From: Nematopogon swammerdamellus
Lineage: Eukaryota > Arthropoda > Insecta > Lepidoptera > Adelidae
Direction: 5' to 3'
Length of the DNA: 64,000 bases
NCBI GenBank assembly: GCA_946902875.1
Contig: OX336336.1
Span: forward strand, 914,045-978,044
Of the stretch, positions 31,455 to 42,796 are shown one piece after another. The number at the start of each line of letters is the position of its first letter. Position 1 is the first letter of the stretch. Under the pieces are notes generated by a model. The model had not been told where the DNA came from. It saw nothing but the letters and a program-made list of their open reading frames with translations, and ran no database searches. Made by a program: the position numbers and the translations under genes.

Positions 31455-31745
31455 TAGGTTTCCGTATCCCGTACGGAAGCCTATTACTAAGCCTCCGCCG
31501 TCTGTCCGTCCGTCCGTCCGTCCGGCCGTCCGTCAGTCAGTCAGTCTGTCCGACGGCTGTATCTCTTGAACCGTAATAGGTAGCCCGTTGAAATTTTCAC
31601 AGAATTGCGTTACTATGGCGGATATAACAACAAATAAGAAAAATTTGAAAATGTTAAAAATTAAGGGGGGCCCCCATACAAGAAACGTACAATAAATTAG
31701 ATTAGTCACACTATTGAATAATAGATGGCGCCATAGGCTTTTATA
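31455..31745 (-). repeat. Repeat E, reverse partial
   Basis: TTCCGTATCCCGTACGGAAG, (GTCC)n and CTTGAACCGTAATAGGTAGC. Confidence 0.65.
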
Positions 31746-31848
31746 CATTGCATGTTGAAAGACAAAAGATAGGCAGATAATAGCGGATAGATATTCTTAA
31801 ATATTTACTTTTTCGAAATCAATTTCATTTTGGTTTTTTATTTTTAAC

Positions 31849-32193
31849 CGACTTCAAAAAAGGAGGAGTTTCTATGTTCGGCTGTTTGTATTTTTTTTTT
31901 ATCTATGTTCAGCAATATTTTCCCCAATTGTGAACCGATTTCGATGATTCTTTTTGTGTTCGGTTCAGTCTAGCTCCAAGGTGGTCCCATTTTTTTTTTG
32001 GTCAAGATCGGAAAAAAATATAAAAACCGCCTTCAAAAATGTATGAAGCAAAAAAATAAAAATCGAACCCTAGAGTTGAAGGCGGTGGTGCTAAAGCAAG
32101 CAAAAATAACCGACCGCCTTCAACTCTAGGGTTCGATTTTAATTTTTTTACTTCATACATTTTTGAAGGCGGTTTTTATATTTTTTTAAATAG
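31849..32193 (+). repeat. Family G copy followed by fold-back F
   Basis: Family G runs 31849-32010. The hairpin is 32017-32193, with arms ACCGCCTTCAAAAATGTATG and CGAACCCTAGAGTTGAAGGC and a short loop, as at 16595-16757. Confidence 0.75.
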
Positions 32194-32279
32194 TTTTTTT
32201 TTCATGACAGTTTTCACATTGACGTATTTGATTTTTAAATATGACATTTTGTTTATGTTGTATTTGTGGACATAAATTG

Positions 32280-32375
32280 TTACCACGGTTCTGATTGTTT
32301 CCAGGGTTACGGTTACTTCCTTGGTTACCGTTGTTACTTCCTTGGTTACCGTTGTTATGTCCTTGGTTACGATTT
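32280..32375 (+). repeat. Short tandem repeat of GGTTACNGTTGTTACTTCCTT-like units
   Basis: Units with CCTTGGTTACCGTTGTTA repeat three to four times. Both strands stay open here but the product is simple repeat. Confidence 0.6.
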
Positions 32376-32427
32376 TTTTAGATACGGAAACCTCCGTGCG
32401 GGAGTAAAACTCGCACTTAACAAATTT

Positions 32428-32750
32428 TTTTATGTAATCCGGTATGGGTGGCTGAGGGGCCAATCCGACCAGGCAATATCACCTCCGAGAAGGTAGGTGC
32501 AATACTGAAGACTTTCCTTTGGATTGCTGGCTATACTCGACTAAATATGGTGGTTCCAATCCAGTTAGCTACAATTTGAGCCTACCACCTAGTAAGGGGC
32601 AAGGGAAGGGACCTACAGGTTCTACACCGGTTCCGAACGGTGAAGCAGCAGGAATATTAGCTATGCACGTACATTTTTCCGTCAGAAAAACTCATTGGTG
32701 CACGCCGACCGGATTCGAACCTCGGACCCTGACATCTTGACATCTGGTAT
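32428..32750 (-). mobile_element. SINE S3, copy retaining a B box
   Basis: On the minus strand the head has GAGGTTCGAATCCGGTCGG, a perfect RNA polymerase III B box, near 32710-32730. Then follow the body (CCTTCCCTTGCCCCTTACTA, GGTGGTAGG, CACCTACCTTCTCGGAGG) and the end CCCATACCGGATTACATAAA. It is therefore a tRNA-derived SINE; the A-box side is not clear. Confidence 0.75.
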
Positions 32751-33867
32751 TATTGTTTTTGTTTCAGTCAGCTACTACATACGGCGCGCGGCGGTCGGCG
32801 CAGTCTTTACTTGGACTCTTGACCTCAGGGTTCGAGGTTCGAGTTCAGCCGACATGCATCCACACCGCGTCGCGTCGTCGTCTCGTCTTCGCCTCGAGGC
32901 ATGCTCCGCAATTAATTAGCAAATACCAAAAACAATATAGGTACATCTCTTATTCCATTGCTAAATTGGTATGTAATTTATTTACAAGTCACGCAAAAGT
33001 CTGTCAATGTCAAGGCGAACACATACCGCTTCAAATACCACTCACGGCTATAAAAATTTCGATCTCGGAAGGTTTCGACCCCTTTTGAGGACACATTTAA
33101 AAAAAATTGCTGGTTTGGACGCAATGACATTTTATTTTAAGGGAGGTTCTGACCCTCTTACCATAAAACACAGATACAGTAAGAGAACTTTCTTTGTGGC
33201 AATACTTAGGTGTACAGAAACTTGAATTTATTTTAATTTAGCAAAAATTTAACCCTACAAAGCAGTCACGTTTTATTTTGTTTTTATTTTTATTTAGGTC
33301 TGTCCACATAGATCCGCTCCACACACTCAATAACTAATAATTACTTAACAATGATTAGAAGCGAAGCTATCTACAATTTCGGACAAACACAAGGTCCGAC
33401 GTCCCTACCTCTTAACGTTTTTTGGTTGTAGGCTTTCCTATTACTGCGGAACCCTAAAAAAGAGTGCATCGCTTCACATGACTAATACTCCTAACGTATC
33501 GCCCCATCAATCTGTAGCTCGGCCCACCTGGCCGCTCGCTCGACATTTTTTTACGTCAACTCGACAACATCAGTCAATTATTCACCATGTAGGTGCCGTA
33601 ATGGCGCGCGCGACGCTTAATTTAATTGTTTTTCATGGCGACCCATCCATCCGCTGAAAGCGATCGGTGCGGCCACAGAGCATTTGATTTCGTTAGAGGG
33701 GAGAAAGAGGCGTGGTTCGCGTGCGGCAAGTAACCGCTGTTTGTGTACCGGTCGGTGGTGAAAAAAGTGTGGAGAGAAATCAGCGGCCTCTGTCTCCACG
33801 ATTGTTTGCACAGCTTGCTGTCGGGTGGGCTACTGCCCCGGTGTTCTCAGTTGAATAATTTTATATA
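32751..33867. other. No recognised gene
   Basis: Unassigned, moderately GC-rich around 32780-32900 and 33590-33830. A repeat E scrap (CTATTACTGCGGAACCCTAA) is at 33440-33460. Frames present are short and show no family signature. Confidence 0.4.
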
Positions 33868-34369
33868 AGGTGCTTCGTTATTCATGTCAAAAACTTCGGG
33901 AGGGTTACATGCGCACTCAAACAAACACTTTACGCAAAAAAAAAACATTTATTGGAGCAGTTTTTCTCCCAACATCTCCTAACAAAAAAATAAAATCAAA
34001 TAGCTGTAAAAACCAATCATGCTATTAGACCTTTGCAAACACGAAACGTAGGCACACACACCGCACACGTAGGGAGTTAGGTAGGTAGCTAGTTTTAGAG
34101 CGGCGGCGGCGGCGGAGGCGGCGCGGTGGCGTGCTGACAAAAGGCCTAGTGACCTCATGACTTACTTACAACAAACAGCTGTTCTGCGTTTGAACATAGT
34201 ACGGTCATTGACCCCGTACAATGCAAGTTACCTACTGTTACGCACATATTGATCTTTTAAATGTTTTGTTTTTCTCGAAAAGTAATGCTAAAAACTTAAC
34301 GCGTAACGTGTTTACCCGAGTGTGTATGTAACCCTCCCGAAACCTTCGACATGAATAACGAAGCACCTT
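33868..34369. mobile_element. DNA transposon/MITE with ~55-base inverted ends
   Basis: AAGGTGCTTCGTTATTCATG starts at 33868 and its complement ends at 34369. The arms continue through TTTCGGGAGGGTTACAT and CACTC, with flanks TATA on both sides (probable TA duplication). The 500-bp interior has a CGG-rich patch (34103-34126) and no coding frame. Confidence 0.78.
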
Positions 34370-34713
34370 ATATATACAGAGCGTATTTATTATTTCGAGA
34401 ATGTGTTATAGAAATGTATTGCATCTGACGTTTTGCTCGTCAGCGCCATCTACCAGCATTGGTATGAAAATTCGTTTTGTCTCTTTGGCGTGTAGTGTCG
34501 TAAGCGGCTATTGATCTACCATGTAATTGGATGCATATACCTCGAGGATGGACGCGCCAGTGCGAAACGTCGTCGGCTAAAGTGACCGCGAATTCCAACC
34601 ACGGTAAGACAAATATAATATTAATATCCATGGGAGACGTAAAGTATTTAAATACACGACATGTTCAAAACATTTTGCAAACTACCTTACAAGGCTAGCT
34701 ATTTTTCCGGTTT
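34370..34713. other. No recognised gene
   Basis: Unassigned. Confidence 0.4.
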
Positions 34714-35083
34714 AAGGGTTCCATATCCGTCGTACGGGATCCTATTACTAAGCCTACGCCGTCTGTCTGTCTGTCTGTCTGTCTGTATGTCTGTCCGAGG
34801 GCTGTATCTCTAGAACCATAATAGGTAGCCCATTGAAATTTTCACAAAATATGTGTTATTTATTATGGCCGATATAACAACAAATAATAAAAATAAGAAA
34901 AAGTAAAAAATTTAAGGGGGTCCCTATAGAAGAAACTAAAAAGTGTATGCGCGCCATCTACCGAAAACAGTATGAATTATTTTAAATAATACTAAATAAT
35001 ACATAGATGGCGTGAGTGGCGCTGACCCTGACATGGCGATACGGAACCCTCGGTGCGCGAGTTCGACTCGCACTTGGCCGGTT
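34714..35083 (-). repeat. Repeat E, full reverse copy
   Basis: Runs from AGGGTTCCATATCCGTCGTA through (GTCT)n to CGACTCGCACTTGGCCGGTT. The stretch 35084-35400 after it is unassigned. Confidence 0.78.
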
Positions 35084-35506
35084 TTTATTCTTGCGATTAG
35101 TAGCGATTTCTGACTATTGATTTATTTATTCGTGACTTGACACTGAACATACTTGACTTTAATATCAACTAAACTAATACTGCTCCCGTGTCAGGGTCAT
35201 AACTTCTCTTCAAGGCTTCATTAAACTCATTAATTCCAGTAAAACCTTAGTAATATTTTAGCTACGTAATCGCTTGAAACGTGACGTTCGGGGCGACGAC
35301 GACCCTACAATGGTTCAAATAGAAATTCAAATGCTTGCGTCTTAATTCAGAGAACATATTATTACATACACACCACATGCCGTATCTCGAAATCGGGGTA
35401 AGCAGAATAATCGGTGTTGTGATGCAAGTAAATTACAGCACAACATCGACTACCACGCTTAACAAAGTATTCGGACAAGATAATTATCAGGCAGCAAGTA
35501 AGGCAC

Positions 35507-35665
35507 GAAGGCCTACCTGCTGCATGACTCGGTGGAAAGACCGCGCCATGGTGAGAGGTGGCTAGCCTGTCGCCCTTATGCACGCCATCTTGTCCTTATC
35601 CCTTAGTCGCCTTTTACGACATGCACGGGGAGAGATACAGTGGGACTATTCTTATTAAGTACCGA
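35507..35665 (-). mobile_element. SINE S2 copy
   Basis: Minus strand: TCGTAAAAGGCGACTAAGGG, GATAAGGACAAGATGG, then GCGACAGGCTAGCC. The homologous plus-strand copy is 37508-37740, and the similarity extends left to about 35410. Confidence 0.65.
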
Positions 35666-35668
35666 CCC

Positions 35669-35790
35669 CATCATCATCATCATCATCATCATCAGCCTGT
35701 ATCTGTCCACTGCTGGACATAGGCCTATCCCAAGGCACGCCACCACACGCGGTCTTCCGCTCTTCTCATCCATCCACCCCCGGCCTCACA
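35669..35790 (-). mobile_element. RTE-like 3' end scrap
   Basis: (ATC)n at 35669-35692, then CAGCCTGTATCTGTCCACTG and CTGGACATAGGCC as at 5779-5812. Confidence 0.8.
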
Positions 35791-36094
35791 CAGTACAAAT
35801 TCAGAGAATACCTTTAGAAATTATTTCGATTGCCTTCTGTCGCTTGGTTGGCTCGGAGCCGCCGCCTTCTTAGCTGAACACCACTTGAAAACCACTTATC
35901 ACAATGAAATCGGCAACGGCGCACTTCATTACTGCGCTCGGCATTATCGCGAACATAACGTCTCGCTTTTGTAACAGGATAATTTTGGAGCAGCCAGGCC
36001 TCGGATATCCAATAACATCAGCAGGAACATCTCAACTAGCAAAACGTTGTCATAAAACACGTTTTTTTTATATTGAAAGCGCGATATATGGCGC

Positions 36095-37015
36095 CGAGCC
36101 ACCCATGGTCGATGGGAATCTAACAACGCCCATTGTGCGGGGGTTGCGAATGCCTCGCCGGCCTGACAGGTGCACATTCACACCCCTCTTGAAGGACCCG
36201 ACACTGTACTTGGGGGGGAATATCCGGGCAGGGAGAGCGTTCCAGAGTTTACAGGTTCTGTAGAGGAAATATCTGCAGAACCGATTGGTACGCATCCGCG
36301 GTAGGTCCGATATGGATGCAATCCCTGCCCGGTGCGCATGGTCCGGAGGTGGAAAAGGGACGGCGGGATCGCGTTAAACAGCTCCTCCGAGCATTCCCCA
36401 TGGAATAAACGACATCCCTACGGAGTTGCAGTGGTTCTAGATCGCGGGGCACTTCGGGGTCACCCACTAGTCGCACGGCTCGACGCTGGATCGAGTCCAG
36501 AGGCGCAAGCTGCTATTTGGTGGAGCCATCCCACAGGTGCGAGCAGTACTTACACCAAACAGGACCTGATCTGCGATTTACACAAAACCAAATTCGACCA
36601 AATTACTACGGCCCCATTCAGAAATAGAGCCGAGTGTATGTTCGAGCTCAGACACAAGTCTTCGCCTCTTCTCATCAACAACGTCCCGACTGGCTGAAGG
36701 GTGACTGATGTAGGATTCGTGTGCCCTACTGTCATCCGCATAACAATGTATGTTGTCTAGAGGCAGCATATCATTGATATGCAAAAGAAACAGCGTGGGT
36801 GACAACACAGATCCCCGTGGTACGCCGGCGTTCACTGACATGGCGTCCGACGAGCAACCGTCCACTGGGATCTGAAAGCTACGCCCTTGTAGGAAGTCGG
36901 CGACCCAGTCTCAGGCCAGAAAGAAGTCCGTAAGCCGGAAATTTGCCAAAGAGCGACTTGTGCCAAACCCGGTCAAATGCCTTGGGAATATCAACGTATG
37001 TACCCATATACTATT
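36095..37015 (-). mobile_element. LINE 'L2 family' fragment, RT core to 3' end, frame-damaged
   Basis: On the minus strand: a DIPKAFDRVWHKSLF stretch (near 37000), then GVPRGSVLSPTLFLLHINDM, CYADDSRAHES (catalytic YADD near 36735), and after frame breaks MRLVGDPEVPRDLEPLQLRR and RTCKLWNALPARIFPPKY. A second, more decayed copy is at 61590-62190. Several frameshifts make it non-functional. Confidence 0.85.
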
Positions 37016-37507
37016 AATGTTTTCGAGGTGGCAGCTTGTCACATAACAGCGTTTGATAAATTTATATAGATTTTTTAGCGTTTGATTTATTTATAATAAC
37101 ATTTTATTATAACCTTTTTGTTTCTTAAACTCGTAATACAAATTGCGTTAACACAGACTTAACAATTAAGTACACCTTATACTCATCTAAAAGATACAAA
37201 TGATAAATGTCGACGGCAGTGAAATGCTTTTATTAGAATTTTATGTAGACTTTTAAAGTCAAGTCCTGGTTGTTCGGTCATTTCATTTCCTAACAGGCAC
37301 ATAAGAAAAGTCAAATTCACATCTGCCACGCAGAGCGAATAATAGCGTCGCTGTCTGTCAAAGAGTTTATTGTAGGACTAATATGGCTTCATTATACAAA
37401 ATGTAGTGCCATCTCTGTCTTAATAATATTGAAAGAAAGATATGACACTAATTATAGAGTGCTGCCAGAGCATTTAAATTTATGATTTGATGAAAAAAAG
37501 AGGTCGC
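37016..37507. other. No recognised gene
   Basis: 37140-37375 resembles 27480-27660 (unnamed dispersed repeat). Nothing else. Confidence 0.4.
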
Positions 37508-37740
37508 GTGTGGGGCCGGTACTTAAAAAGAATAGCCCCCATGCATCTATGCCCGTGCATGTCGTAAAAGGCGACTAAGAGATAAGGACAAGACGCCATG
37601 TTAACGGGCGACAGGCTGGCCCCTCTACCGAGTTATGCAGCGGATGGGCCTTACATGCTGCTTGATAGTTATCTTGTTCGAATGCTCTGTTAAACGTGGT
37701 GGTCGGTGTTGTGCTGTAATGTACAAGAATACCTCCAGCA
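37508..37740 (+). mobile_element. SINE S2 copy
   Basis: GTGTGGGGCCGGTACTTAAA, TCGTAAAAGGCGACTAAGAG, ATAAGGACAAGACGCC, GCGACAGGCTGGCCC. The stretch 37741-38183 is unassigned. Confidence 0.65.
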
Positions 37741-38183
37741 CAACTCCAAGTAGTCTGTTTACCCCCTATTGTCGGGATACCATCTTGTCTTGGTGCAAGT
37801 TGTGCTTTCACTTATCGAGTTACGGATTTAAGCTGTCGTTAGTTAAAGGGCATTTAGATATATTTAAGTCTCTGTTGGGGCAATCGGCTCTAAGAAGCGA
37901 GCGGGATTACGAGCGCGTTATGAAGTACCTTAGGCTGTAGAATTATCACCTGGCAGTAAGTTCACGTAACGACTCTCGGCCCAACCTTCCTCTTTAACGA
38001 GCCAGTAAAGTGGCCGCGTATGGGGCGGCCGACACGTTTTTGAGGAAACGTTTTATGCCCTATAAAAAATATTACATTCGATCGATGTTTTATGAGTGGT
38101 TGTGAGGCGATATTAATGAACGTTTTTTTCGTCTTTATTTGAATAGAACTTTAGCCGCCTATCGACTATGCATCGTACCTATT

Positions 38184-38500
38184 AAATACATACATACATA
38201 CATAGCATCCCGCCTGTTTTCCGGTAGACAACGGATCTCCACGCGCCACGATCCTGACACACCTCTGCCGCCTCTCCACTCTCATGCTCATGCATGCTCG
38301 TCGGTTACGGGTACTACGCACTTGACCCGTTTTTATTGAGCACATGCCCGATCTGGTCCAGGGACGCGCGTCTAGCGCGGCCCTTCCCGACTCTTCCACT
38401 CACATTTACTTCATAAATTTCTTTCTTTAGTCTCCTATCATGCATTCTCTCATATGACCGAACCACCGAAGCATTCCTTTCTCAATCCTTGCCACTAGCG
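38184..38500 (-). mobile_element. LINE R-family 3' fragment
   Basis: (TATG)n tail at 38187-38202. The coding end resembles 20941-21190 with small deletions. Confidence 0.75.
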
Positions 38501-38826
38501 CACCTACTAAATGTTTTTACAAATTGGTGAACTTGATAATAGTTATTAATGTAATGCAAAATTAGCACATGAACTATAGACAAATCACATTATATGAACA
38601 CACACATTACGCGGTAAATCTTCCCTTTTGGTTTCACCGTTGTCTTGTTGACTATGTTACAATTTATCATAGCGGGGGTGGCGAGTGGCGACGGAGATGA
38701 AGGGCGGAAGGTCAACCTCGCAGGGGCTATTCGGAAGATTCAGAGTCAGATTCAGATTCAGATTTTTATTTCGCCATAAAGAACACACAACATTTACAAT
38801 ATTTATTTGGGACATATTATTATGCA

Positions 38827-39030
38827 CAAGCTGTGCCCGCGGCTCCGCCCGCTCTCATATTTCACTTCACTGCTAACATCATAAGCCATTTAGCGTGATA
38901 GTAAGTAGCCTATAGTTGATGGGAAGAATCAAGCTATCCGTAGAATTTTGTTTTATTAAAATCAGTTCAGTGGTTCTCGAGTTATAAGCGGACAGACAGA
39001 CACTCAGACAGACAGAAAGCAGACGTTGGA
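38827..39030 (-). mobile_element. Helitron-like element (family HB)
   Basis: Reverse copy from CAAGCTGTGCCCGCGGCTCC to GCAGACGTTGGA. Confidence 0.72.
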
Positions 39031-39160
39031 TTCCATTCAGTATGGTTCATCATAATTTTTGTCATGTCCCGTTCCAGCAAATGCAATCTAAAAGAGGGTA
39101 AGAAACTTTATATAGTTTTTTTTTCAATGCAACTTACATACTAGTACGTCTAAGTAAAAA

Positions 39161-39587
39161 AACCGGCCAAGTGCGAGTCGAACTCGCGCACTGAGGGTCC
39201 CGTATCGCCATGTCACGGCCAGCGCTACTCACGCCATCAAGATGGCGTGTTATAAAATGCTTCATATTAGTGAATGTCATGCTTCATATTAGTTAATGTC
39301 ATGCTTCATAATCTATTCGGTAGATGGCGCGCGCGCATACACTTTTTGGTTTCTTCTATGGGAACCCCCGTGAATTTTTCACTTTTTCTTATTTTTATTA
39401 TTTGTTGTTATATCGGCCATAATAACACATTTTTTGTGAAAATTTCAACGGGTTACCTATTACGGTTCAAGAGATACAGCCCTCGGACAGACGGACGAAC
39501 GGACGGACAGACAGACAGACAGACGGACAGACAGACAGACGGCGTAGGCTTAGTAATAGGGTCCCGTACCTGATACTGAACCCTAAA
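39161..39587 (+). repeat. Repeat E, full-length copy
   Basis: Starts AACCGGCCAAGTGCGAGTCG, ends ACTGAACCCTAAAAAG. An internal 22-base word (ATGCTTCATATTAGT.AATGTC) is duplicated near 39257-39302. Confidence 0.78.
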
Positions 39588-40306
39588 AAGAAAATAAAAG
39601 ATAATAAAATACATAGAACATAGGGTTCAGTCAAGTCAATAATAAAAGTTGAGTTTATACATAATATGTATAAACAAATTGAAAAGTCAGAACAATTTTT
39701 ATTTACAATAAGAAAAAATTTCAGTAACTTGTAAAAATAGAAAAACTTCCACCTCAAATAGTTGTAGCCCGAACAAATGACTCGTTACTGCGCGGCAAAG
39801 CCGGGCCAGCCCGCTGCCTGCTGCGGAAAGGGCTGGTGCGAGGGATAATAGGAATAGGTGGGCGCGGGTGACGTAGCATGTAATATTACCGCGTTATTAA
39901 TCGGTTCTCCTGGCTATCCGCTTTCATTTTGTCGATAAATACTCTGATGGCACTTCTCTTTGCTCGGCCAGTTCGTATTGCTTTCGTATCTTTATTTATG
40001 TAATCCGGCTTGGGGTTATTACTTATTACGCTGCACGGAGAGGGAGCGGCACACATAATATGAGAAATGGCTAAATGAAGCACTGTGTCACAGATTACTT
40101 AATAGTTACTACGTAACAGATAAATCACTCCATAGACAAAGTTCCATACCTTCGGCTTTAATAGCCTACTGTTTTACGTCGTCAATCGCTGCGTGCGAAA
40201 ATGTACCTATCGGATCGAGTGTAAAGTGATTATTGATTTCAGCTGCGCGCAGTTGCGTGGGCGAGCGTGTAGGTATGCTTCGCGCGGCTGACGAATTTCC
40301 ACTGAA
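39588..40306. other. No recognised gene
   Basis: AT-rich, then a GC-richer part (39780-39870, 40200-40320). No family or frame recognised. Confidence 0.4.
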
Positions 40307-41545
40307 TTAGATCGCCGGCGACTCATCTACATCGCGGACACCTACACCATGGACACCTACACTACGGACACCTATATCATGGACACCTACACAACGGACA
40401 CCTACATCGCGGAGACCTACACCATGGACACCTACACTACGGACACCTATATCATGGACACCTACACCACGTACACCTACATCGCGGACACCTACACCAT
40501 GGACACCTACACTACGGACACCTAAATCATGAACACCTACACCACGGACACCTACATCGCGGACACCTACACCATGGACACCTACACTACGGACACCTAT
40601 ATCATGGACACCTACACAACGGACACCTACATCGCGGAGACCTACACCATGGACACCTACACTACGGACACCTATATCATGGACACCTACACCACGTACA
40701 CCTACATCGCGGACACCTACACCATGGACACCTACACTACGGACACCTAAATCATGAACACCTACACCACGGACACCTACATCGCGGACACCTACACCAT
40801 GGACACCTACACTACGGACACCTATATCATGGACACCTACATCGCGGACACCTACACCATGGATACCTACACTACGGACACCTATATCATGGACACCTAC
40901 ACCACGGACACTTACATCGCGGACACCTACAACATGGACACCTACACTACGGACACCTATATCATGGACACATACACAACGGACACCCACATCGCGGAGA
41001 CCTACACAATGGACACCTACACTACGGACACCTATATCATGGACACCTACACCACGGACACCTACATCGCGGAGACCTACACCATGGACACCTACACTAC
41101 GGACACCTATATCATGGACACCTACACAACGGACACCTATATCATGGACACCTACACAACGGACACCTACATCGCGGACACCTACACCATGGACACCTAC
41201 ACTACGGACACCTATATCATGGACACCTACACCACGGGCATCTACATCGCGGACACCTACATCATGGACACCTACACTACGGACACCTACACCACGAACA
41301 CCTACATTGCGGAGACCTTCACCATGGACACCTACATCGTGGAGACCTACACCATGGACACTTACACCACGGACACCTACACCACGGACACTTATATCAT
41401 GGACAGTTACATGATGGACACCTACACCGTGGACACCTATATCATGGACACCTACACCGCGGGCACTTACATAATGGACACCTACACGCTCGGCCGCAGC
41501 GCCACCTGCCGCCGACGCGACGAGCGACGAGCGTAGCGTAAGCAT
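40307..41545 (-). CDS. Pentapeptide-repeat open frame (412 codons), function unknown
   Basis: The minus-strand frame starts at an ATG (41543-41545) and ends just past the array. After a 20-residue Ala/Ser-rich start (MLTLRSSLVASAAGGAAAER) it is pure pentapeptides of the form G-V-(H/R)-x-(V/I), such as GVHDI, GVRSV, GVHGV, GVRDV. The plus strand is broken by TAA twice, the minus is not. Because the array unit is a multiple of three and its minus codons cannot easily become stops, an open frame is expected from the repeat alone. I see no promoter or homology. Treat as a possible low-complexity protein. Confidence 0.25.
   Translation of the reverse strand: MLTLRSSLVASAAGGAAAERVGVHYVSARGVGVHDIGVHGVGVHHVTVHDISVRGVGVRGVSVHGVGLHDVGVHGEGLRNVGVRGVGVRSVGVHDVGVRDVDARGVGVHDIGVRSVGVHGVGVRDVGVRCVGVHDIGVRCVGVHDIGVRSVGVHGVGLRDVGVRGVGVHDIGVRSVGVHCVGLRDVGVRCVCVHDIGVRSVGVHVVGVRDVSVRGVGVHDIGVRSVGIHGVGVRDVGVHDIGVRSVGVHGVGVRDVGVRGVGVHDLGVRSVGVHGVGVRDVGVRGVGVHDIGVRSVGVHGVGLRDVGVRCVGVHDIGVRSVGVHGVGVRDVGVRGVGVHDLGVRSVGVHGVGVRDVGVRGVGVHDIGVRSVGVHGVGLRDVGVRCVGVHDIGVRSVGVHGVGVRDVDESPAI
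40324..41505. repeat. Minisatellite: 15-bp unit in 75- and 225-bp higher-order repeats
   Basis: The basic unit is GACACCTACACCATG with variant endings ACCATG, ACTACG, ATCATG, ACMACG and ATCGCG. Five consecutive variants make a 75-bp unit. Diagnostic variants (TAAATCATGAAC at 40522 and 40747; TACACC; GAGACC) recur at 225 bp, so part of the array spread as 225-bp blocks. Order is looser toward 41200-41505. Confidence 0.92.
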
Positions 41546-41937
41546 CTCCCCGAGTACTCTTCCAACGGAACTTCAGAAGCCTTCTTTGTTCAGTCACGAG
41601 GAAAATTTAAATGAAAATCCGTCCACAATCGCTAGCAATTCCAAAAGGCTAATTTTACATCACAATCCGCATTAGCGTTCGCCCACGGTCACCTCCGCGC
41701 CCCCGCGCCCCCGTGCCGCCGCCGTCACCACGCTTCCCCGAGTGGAACCGATCAACCCGCTAATATATTCGCTGACAGCTCCCTAATACCTTTGAGCAGC
41801 TAAGTGAGTCTTAACTTCTTCCCCCCTCGGCGCGAACAATCAACATCAGCCGTTTTCTCTAAATTCAAATTAAAAACTGGAACAGGGCGGGCGGGGGAAG
41901 CTGTACTGTCGTCAGGTAAACAGCGGCCAATTTTTTA
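41512..41937. other. No recognised gene
   Basis: Unassigned sequence with a C-rich patch (41685-41735). Confidence 0.4.
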
Positions 41938-42062
41938 ACCGACTTCAAGGCGAACCGAAGGCGGTGGTGCTAAAGCAAGCAAAAATAACCGACCGCCTTC
42001 AACTCTAGGGTTCGATTTTTATTTTTTTATTTCATACATTTTGGAAGGCGGTTTTTGTATTT
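41938..42062. repeat. Fold-back F, left arm truncated
   Basis: Short AACCGACTTC remnant, then the loop (CTAAAGCAAGCAAAAATAAC) and right arm CGCCTTCAACTCTAGGGTTC. Confidence 0.7.
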
Positions 42063-42097
42063 TTTTTATATCAAATCAGGTAAATTATATGAAGTTA

Positions 42098-42459
42098 CTA
42101 GCTTTTGCCCGCGGCTTCGCTCGCGTGAAAATCGAATTTAAAAAGAAGAAAGTAATTAAGCCAGCTAACTGTACCTTTATTTCGGCGCGCGGAATAATCG
42201 GTTTGCATGAGAGCCACATCTTAGCGTAACCAACACTGAATTTTATTTAGCCTATCATATGTCTCGTATAGCTAAATGTGCTTGTACTAAGTTTCATTGA
42301 ATTCGGATGATCTGTTTAAGAGTTATGGAGGAACATACATACATACATACAGAAAAGATTTCTAAAAATCGTCAATATAGTTTTAGTATCATACATAGAC
42401 TCTACAAAATCAGTATCTCATAAAACAAAGTAACTTACTCCATGACCATCCCTTACAGA
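42098..42459 (-). mobile_element. Helitron-like element (family HA), complete
   Basis: CTAGCTTTTGCCCGCGGCTT at the left (3' end on minus), CCTTACAGA at the right (5' TC on minus). An internal (CATA)n tract is present. Confidence 0.78.
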
Positions 42460-42480
42460 TTTATTATTAGTATTGATTGA

Positions 42481-42683
42481 TGTGCCCGCGGCTCCGCCCG
42501 CTCTCATATTTGACTTCTCTGCTAACCTCATAAGCCATTTAACGTGATGAAAAGTAGCCTATAATTGATGGGAAGAACTAAGCTATCCGTAGAAGCAAAC
42601 TGTATTAAAATCGGTTCAGTGGTTCTCAAGTTATAAGCGGACAGACAGACATACAGACAGACAGATAGAAAGCAGACGTTGGA
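42481..42683 (-). mobile_element. Helitron-like element (family HB), 3' terminus missing
   Basis: Begins TGTGCCCGCGGCTCCGCCCG and ends GCAGACGTTGGA. The CTAG terminus is absent. Confidence 0.68.
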
Positions 42684-42796
42684 TTTTATTAAAGGTAAGG
42701 ATAAGGATATTGAAAAAAAAGCTTTATAATATTTCTTACCCGTTTCTTCCTTATAGATTGCATTGCTCAACGGGACATGACAAAAATATTTACAGA

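Noticed and set aside
35904..36263. Secreted protein (start MKSATAHFITALGIIANITS looks like a signal peptide)
   Set aside because: After about 40 codons the frame runs antisense through the L2 LINE 3' end. No donor site is convincing where the non-repeat part stops.
40324..41505. CRISPR array
   Set aside because: Tandem 15-bp units without unique spacers in a eukaryotic context. The same applies to 62513-64000 and 55747-56105.
40529..41536. Plus-strand (MDTYTTDTYI) frames of the minisatellite as a gene
   Set aside because: Interrupted by TAA at 40522-40525 and 40748-40750, and simply the complement of the repeat. The minus frame is the only uninterrupted one.
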